A stretch of 18,031 bases of DNA, taken from positions 1 through 18,031 of the forward strand of contig CAYGZM010000070.1 in NCBI GenBank assembly GCA_964354365.1, given 5' to 3'. This DNA comes from CAYGZM01 sp964354365. GTDB lineage: Bacteria > Planctomycetota > Phycisphaerae > Sedimentisphaerales > Anaerobacaceae. This document shows, in pieces, positions 13,715 through 18,031 of the stretch; the stretch's first letter is position 1; each line of letters starts with the position of its first letter. A program made the position numbers and the translations under genes. The notes under the pieces are model-generated. The model made no database searches and was not told the DNA's origin. It worked only from the letters and a program-made list of their open reading frames with translations.

Positions 13715-13851
13715 CCAGGGGAGAGCGCCTCGGCCCGGCGGATGAGCCTTGGGGCTGGAGGCGCGGAGGCGGCACATAAGCGCGGCTCTTCTAAGGCCTT
13801 ACCGGTGCCATTGGCGGGGAGAGTCCGGTAAATCAAGGGGTAGTCACCTGG
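13715..13851. other. Hairpin-rich segment, possible structured RNA
   Basis: There are two strong stem-loops. The first is GCGCCTC (13725-13731) with GAGGCGC (13758-13764), extended by GCCC (13733-13736) with GGGC (13752-13755), an 11-bp stem. The second is TTACCGG (13799-13805) with CCGGTAA (13825-13831). CCAGG (13715-13719) and CCTGG (13847-13851) could close the whole. I could not match it to a known riboswitch or RNA family. Confidence 0.35.
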
Positions 13852-13879
13852 GCAGAGTCCCATTTTGCAGCTAAACGCA

Positions 13880-13908
13880 TTGACCAGACGTGGTGAATAT
13901 GTTACAAT
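13880..13908 (+). promoter_or_regulatory. Sigma70-type promoter of the CotH gene
   Basis: TTGACC (13880-13885), a 17 bp spacer and TACAAT (13903-13908), each 5 of 6 to consensus. Transcription from about 13915 gives a leader of about 90 nt. Confidence 0.65.
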
Positions 13909-13924
13909 AGGGTAAGAAACTGAA

Positions 13925-13965
13925 GCGGTTGGCCGTTGTGGCGATAGGCTCCAAGGGCAAACCGC
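13925..13965 (+). promoter_or_regulatory. Leader stem-loop of the CotH mRNA
   Basis: GCGGTT (13925-13930) pairs with AACCGC (13960-13965). After a one-base internal mismatch on each side (G13931 opposite A13959), GCC (13932-13934) pairs with GGC (13956-13958). It sits about ten bases after the predicted transcription start and could stabilise the very long mRNA. Confidence 0.4.
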
Positions 13966-14004
13966 AAATCAGTATTTTCGAGTACACGAGGAAGGAAGTA
14001 AGAG

Positions 14005-17000
14005 ATGCTCAAGTCCATAGTACGTCTGTCGTTAATACTGTCGGTGGCCGTGTATTCGGGAGGTCCGGCTTGGGGGGCCTGTCCAAAGGGCGACCTGAAC
14101 GGAGACTGCGCAGTGGATTTTGAGGACGTGCAGACCTTTGCCGAGCAATGGCTGTACCCGCCCGCGAGCCAGGCCGATATCGACGGTCTGGGAGGCGTGG
14201 ATGGGCGTGACTTTACCATACTTGCCAGCGAGTGGTACCAGACGGGCATTCCACTTGTGATAAATGAGGTGATGGCCTCCAACAGCCGCACCAAGACTGA
14301 CCCCCAGGGACAGTATGATGACTGGATAGAGATATACAACGCAGGCAGCTTCTCTATCGATACCGGTGGGATGCACTTGACGGATGAGTTGGGGAATCCG
14401 ACCAAGTGGCAGATTCCCGCCGGCAATCCTGCGTTGACGACGGTATTGCCAGGCAACTATCTGCTGATATGGGCGGACAACGACCAGACCGACTATCCAG
14501 CCGGGCTGCACGCGGGCTTTGAACTCAATGCCGATACGGGCGATGAGGTCGGGCTATTTGACTGCAACGGCGTTTACATCGACAGCGTCGAGTTTCCGGA
14601 CCAGACTCCGGACGTTTCTTATGGCCGCTACCCCGACGGCAACGATACGTGGCGTTTCTTCGGGACGGCGACACCGGAAGCGACGAATATTGATGCGTAC
14701 TTGGGGCAGGTCGCGGACACAAAGTTCAGCCATAATCGCGGCTTCTACTATTCACCCTTCTCTGCAACCATTGCGACAGAAACCGAAGGGGCCGAGATAT
14801 ATTACACGCTCGACGGAACCAGTCCCCTCAACCTCGCCAGCGAGGTTCCAACCGGCACTCGATATATCAACTCAATACCGATAAACACCACTACCTTTCT
14901 GCGTGCTGTCGCCGTCAAGCCCGGCTGGAAGCCCACTAACATCGACGCGGAGACGTATATCTTCCCGGCGATGGTGCTGCAGCAGGCCACCAACCCATCC
15001 ACCGGCGCCCAGGTCGTCCCCGCCGGTTACCCGACGCTCTGGGACAGCGGAACAGGAGACATTGTGACCGGCGATTACCAGATAGACCCCGACATAGTCA
15101 ACCATGCGACCGCGAGCAACCGCTTCACCACGTCCGACATCGCCTCGCAGCCGACAATTTCCTTGGTCGTGAACAGGGACGATTTCTTCGGCGCCAACGG
15201 GATTTACCTCAAAGAAGCCCTGACTTATCACGTTGACCAGGCGCCCGAAAAGGTCGCTTCAGTTGAGTACATTGACACGGTCCGAGGGGTGTCCGAACAG
15301 GCCAACTGCGCAATAGCGATGGCCGGGGGCGTCAGCGGCGGAGGCACCAGCCTCCAAAGATGGAAGTCTTATAAGCTCTCGATGCGGCCGAGGTTCAAGA
15401 CAACTACAGATTACGGAACGTACACAGGCGGCCCGTCAAAGTTCAATTTCAGACTCTTTCCCGATTCTCCCGTCGAGCGATTCGACACCTTCGTGTTCGA
15501 CGCTGTCCTCAATCATTCCTGGCTGCACGCGACCGACGCCACCCAACGTAACACTGCTATGTACATTCAGGACCAGTATGTGGCCGACCTCCACAACGCT
15601 ATGGGCGGCTATTCGCCCCACGGAATCTACGCCCAACTGTACCTTAACGGTTTGCACTGGGGGATGTACTACGTCCACGAACGCCCGGACCACACCTGGG
15701 CGGCGGAGATGTTCGGCGGCGAGGCCGACGAGTACGATTGCATCAAGCACGGCAGCTATATGGTCAACGATAGTTTCGGCGTCGTCGGTAACGCCTTTTC
15801 CAACTTCAACGCGATGGTCGCCGCGGCAAGCGCCGTGCAGTCAGACCCAACCAACGCAGACAAATATGACACGGTTTGCCGGATGCTCGATATCGACAAC
15901 TTCATCACTTATATCCTGGCCAACTGGTTCACCGGTAACCAGGACTGGGTTGGGGTGGACGGAAGCGGTAAAAACTGGTATGCAACGCGCCGGAATCACC
16001 CGGATGGAAGATGGCGCGTCCATTCCTGGGACGCCGAGCATACCATCGAAGGAGACAACCAGGTTGGCAACAGCCCACGGGATATTCACGACAAGCTCAA
16101 GGGCAATGCCGAGTACCTGATGCGATTTGCAGACATAATTCACAAGAACTTCTTCAACAACGGTGTCCTGCTTCACCCGAACCCCGCCAACATGTACCAG
16201 GCACTGATGACAAAGGCTGACCGCGCCATTGCGGGTGAATCAGCACGCTGGGGCGACAACCGGCAGTCCACCCCATACACGCGGTCCAATTGGCTCACCA
16301 CCCAGAACAGCAAGCTCAGCAGTTTCTTCCCTGGCCGTACGGCAACGGTATTTGGGTGGCTGCGAGGCGCCGGGCTTTACCCGAGCATCGACGCGCCGGT
16401 CTTTTGCATTAACGGCTCATATAAGCACGGGGGGTATATCTCCTCGACGGACTTGCTCTCCATAACGGCCGGGGCAGGGACGATATACTACACCATCGAC
16501 GGGAATGACCCGCGCGTGTCTCCGAAAACGACCAGCACTATTCTCGTCAGCGAGAGCGTCGGCAAGCGGGTCCTCGTGCCGACGGGCGACATCGACGACA
16601 ACTGGAAGGGCGGCGGCGCCTTCAACGATTCACTCTGGCGCATCGGCAACAGAGGTGTGGGTTTCGAGACAAGACCGGACGATACAATAAACTATGTAGC
16701 GCTGATCGGTATCGATGTCCTGACTGAAATGTACGACAAGAACGCCACCTGTTATGTTCGCATCCCGTTCGTCGTGAACGAGAACCCGGCAACATTCGAC
16801 TCTCTGCGTCTGAGGATGCGTTATGACGACGGGTTCGTAGCATACATCAACGGCATCGAACTGGCTCCCAGACGCAACTTCACCGACACACCGACCTGGA
16901 GCTCGAATGCGTCAAGCTCCCGCACGGACTCTCTGGCGGTCGATTTTGAGGACATTGTCATCTCTTCATACATTTACACATTGCGTAGCGGGGACAATAT

Positions 17001-18031
17001 TTTAGCGATCCACGGGGTGAACAGAGCAGCCAATAACGTGGACTTCCTTATCTCGGCCGAACTGGTTGCGGGCAAAAGCGGCTCCGCCGCCGGCAATGTC
17101 TCGCCCAGCGCTATCGAATACACCGCACCAGTGACTCTTGACAAGAGCACGCACGTCAAGGCCCGGCTCAAGAGCGGCAGCACGTGGAGCGCACTTAACG
17201 AGGCGACTTATGCAGTTGGGCCGGTTGCCGAGAACCTGCGGATTACCGAGATAATGTACCATCCGCAGGAAACGGGTAATCCGGACGATCCTAACGAAGA
17301 GTTTATTGAACTGCGGAACATTGGGCCGGCCCCGATGAACCTGAACCTCGTGCGGTTCACCAATGGCATCGATTTTACGTTCCCGAACAGGGTGCTTGAC
17401 TCCGGCGCCTATGTGGTGGTTGTAGCGAAGGAGTCGGCGTTTGATGTGCAGTATCCGGGCTCCGGCGGTGTGGTGGCCGGGGAGTACACGGGCAGGCTTG
17501 ATAACGCCGGCGAGCGAATCATGCTCGAAGACGCCCTTGGCCGAACGATTCACGATTTTGAATACAAAGACGGCTGGCGCAACATTAGCGACGGCCAGGG
17601 CTTCTCCTTAACGATAATAGACCCGACCAACCCGGACCCGAATAGCTGGGGGCGGAAGGATTCCTGGCGTGGCAGCGCGTATGTGGGCGGCTCGCCCGGC
17701 TGGGACGACAGCGGCATAGTCCCCGATCCGGGCGCCATCGTAATTAACGAGCTGCTCGCCCATTCACACGCTGTGGCCCCTGACTGGATCGAGCTGTACA
17801 ACACGACCGATGAGGATATTGATATCGCCGGCTGGTATCTGAGCGACACGGAGATTGACCCTAAGAAATACAGGTTCGCCGACGGGACGAAGATTGGCGC
17901 GTATGACTATTTGGTCCTCTATGAAGATGCCAACTTCGGCGAAGCGAGCACGGATCCGGGCAGGCTCACGGGCTTAGGGTTCAGCGAGAACGGCGACAAT
18001 GTGTATCTAAGGTCGGCTGAGGGGGGTACTT
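14005..18031 (+). CDS. Secreted CotH kinase / lamin-tail / dockerin-like giant protein, 3' end cut by window
   Basis: Open from ATG 14005 (purine-rich GGAAGGAAG upstream) to the right edge, 1342 codons without stop, so partial. Domains in order: signal peptide 1-24 (SIVRLSLILSVAVYS); a dockerin-like pair of Ca2+ loops at about 30-75 (GDLNGDCAVDFEDV and GGVDGRDFTILASEW); lamin-tail domain 1 at about 84-225 (LVINEVMAS); a chitobiase-type domain (AEIYYTLDGTSP, near 263); a CotH kinase domain at about 380-760, with PHGIYAQLYLNGLHWGMYYV and NWYATRR, and D676 in RVHSWDAEHT as a candidate catalytic residue; a second chitobiase-type segment (TIYYTIDGNDP, near 826); an unnamed beta-rich region at about 855-1020; lamin-tail domain 2 from about 1077 (LRITEIMYHP); lamin-tail domain 3 from about 1244 (IVINELLAH). 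CotH domains in spore coats are protein kinases. Here an extracellular or cell-surface role, in matrix or polysaccharide contact, is inferred. Confidence 0.9.
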   Translation, partial: MLKSIVRLSLILSVAVYSGGPAWGACPKGDLNGDCAVDFEDVQTFAEQWLYPPASQADIDGLGGVDGRDFTILASEWYQTGIPLVINEVMASNSRTKTDPQGQYDDWIEIYNAGSFSIDTGGMHLTDELGNPTKWQIPAGNPALTTVLPGNYLLIWADNDQTDYPAGLHAGFELNADTGDEVGLFDCNGVYIDSVEFPDQTPDVSYGRYPDGNDTWRFFGTATPEATNIDAYLGQVADTKFSHNRGFYYSPFSATIATETEGAEIYYTLDGTSPLNLASEVPTGTRYINSIPINTTTFLRAVAVKPGWKPTNIDAETYIFPAMVLQQATNPSTGAQVVPAGYPTLWDSGTGDIVTGDYQIDPDIVNHATASNRFTTSDIASQPTISLVVNRDDFFGANGIYLKEALTYHVDQAPEKVASVEYIDTVRGVSEQANCAIAMAGGVSGGGTSLQRWKSYKLSMRPRFKTTTDYGTYTGGPSKFNFRLFPDSPVERFDTFVFDAVLNHSWLHATDATQRNTAMYIQDQYVADLHNAMGGYSPHGIYAQLYLNGLHWGMYYVHERPDHTWAAEMFGGEADEYDCIKHGSYMVNDSFGVVGNAFSNFNAMVAAASAVQSDPTNADKYDTVCRMLDIDNFITYILANWFTGNQDWVGVDGSGKNWYATRRNHPDGRWRVHSWDAEHTIEGDNQVGNSPRDIHDKLKGNAEYLMRFADIIHKNFFNNGVLLHPNPANMYQALMTKADRAIAGESARWGDNRQSTPYTRSNWLTTQNSKLSSFFPGRTATVFGWLRGAGLYPSIDAPVFCINGSYKHGGYISSTDLLSITAGAGTIYYTIDGNDPRVSPKTTSTILVSESVGKRVLVPTGDIDDNWKGGGAFNDSLWRIGNRGVGFETRPDDTINYVALIGIDVLTEMYDKNATCYVRIPFVVNENPATFDSLRLRMRYDDGFVAYINGIELAPRRNFTDTPTWSSNASSSRTDSLAVDFEDIVISSYIYTLRSGDNILAIHGVNRAANNVDFLISAELVAGKSGSAAGNVSPSAIEYTAPVTLDKSTHVKARLKSGSTWSALNEATYAVGPVAENLRITEIMYHPQETGNPDDPNEEFIELRNIGPAPMNLNLVRFTNGIDFTFPNRVLDSGAYVVVVAKESAFDVQYPGSGGVVAGEYTGRLDNAGERIMLEDALGRTIHDFEYKDGWRNISDGQGFSLTIIDPTNPDPNSWGRKDSWRGSAYVGGSPGWDDSGIVPDPGAIVINELLAHSHAVAPDWIELYNTTDEDIDIAGWYLSDTEIDPKKYRFADGTKIGAYDYLVLYEDANFGEASTDPGRLTGLGFSENGDNVYLRSAEGGT

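Larger units (their letters stand above)
13528..14004. other. Non-coding region upstream of the CotH gene
   Basis: This 477 bp region holds, in order: an imperfect hairpin ACCGGCC/GGCTGGT near 13565-13583 without a T-tract, the repeat fragment R3 (13660-13706), a hairpin-rich block (13715-13851), a consensus promoter (13880-13908) and a leader stem-loop (13925-13965). The frame at 13678-13863 on the minus strand overlaps repeat DNA and is not supported as a gene. Confidence 0.6.

Noticed and set aside
13678..13863. 61-codon minus-strand frame
   Set aside because: Its end translates the R3 repeat and the rest falls on hairpin-rich DNA; no ribosome binding site or similarity was recognised.
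13915..14004. Cyclic-di-GMP riboswitch in the CotH leader, suggested by AGGGCAAACC
   Set aside because: The other conserved segments of that class (GACGCAAAGCC and the second helix) are absent. The bases are better explained by the simple stem-loop at 13925-13965.

Overview
This window looks like a chromosomal segment of a Planctomycetota bacterium, most likely Phycisphaerae or Sedimentisphaerales and possibly from a metagenome. The clue is the right-hand gene. It has a signal peptide, a dockerin-like Ca2+ repeat pair of the GDLNGD...FAEQWL type, lamin-tail domains, chitobiase-type domains and a CotH kinase domain, a combination I associate with that lineage. Moderate-to-high GC, many single-gene units and frequent short palindromic dispersed repeats fit this. 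The assignment is inference; there is no rRNA or tRNA in the window.

Layout. A leftward multipass membrane protein runs off the left edge (1-650). Rightward from about 880 come a TFIIB-type zinc-ribbon protein, an internally deleted sialidase relic, and an envelope operon: a 30-residue membrane peptide, LemA and an M48/HtpX-like protease with a C-terminal zinc ribbon. A leftward small membrane protein follows. Next is a leftward lipoprotein-type metallo-beta-lactamase-fold hydrolase, tightly flanked by two copies of a MITE-like element (4547-4723 and 5543-5794). A leftward cold-shock protein with a clear promoter, a structured leader and a terminator comes next, then a SAP/Cys-cluster miniprotein and the N-terminal remnant of a DUF4038 (apiosidase-like) protein.

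The centre (7260-11978) is one 1572-residue leftward gene. It fuses a sacsin/Hsp90-type GHKL ATPase-like N-terminus to a C-terminal superfamily 2 helicase. This is the best candidate for an under-described system, probably solitary and perhaps anti-phage. Divergent from it is a Gfo/Idh/MocA oxidoreductase. After a block of repeat debris and hairpin-rich non-coding DNA, a well-formed promoter drives the giant secreted CotH/lamin-tail protein, which runs off the right edge.

How it fits together. LemA, the M48 protease and the small membrane peptide probably act together at the envelope. The sialidase relic, the DUF4038 relic, the oxidoreductase and the secreted CotH protein suggest a carbohydrate-degrading lifestyle with ongoing gene loss. 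The repeats cluster at gene boundaries, next to or around small genes and relics, which suggests they take part in rearrangement. Two genes, both runs off the edges (1-650 and 14005-18031), were found by direct translation and have no stop codon inside the window.
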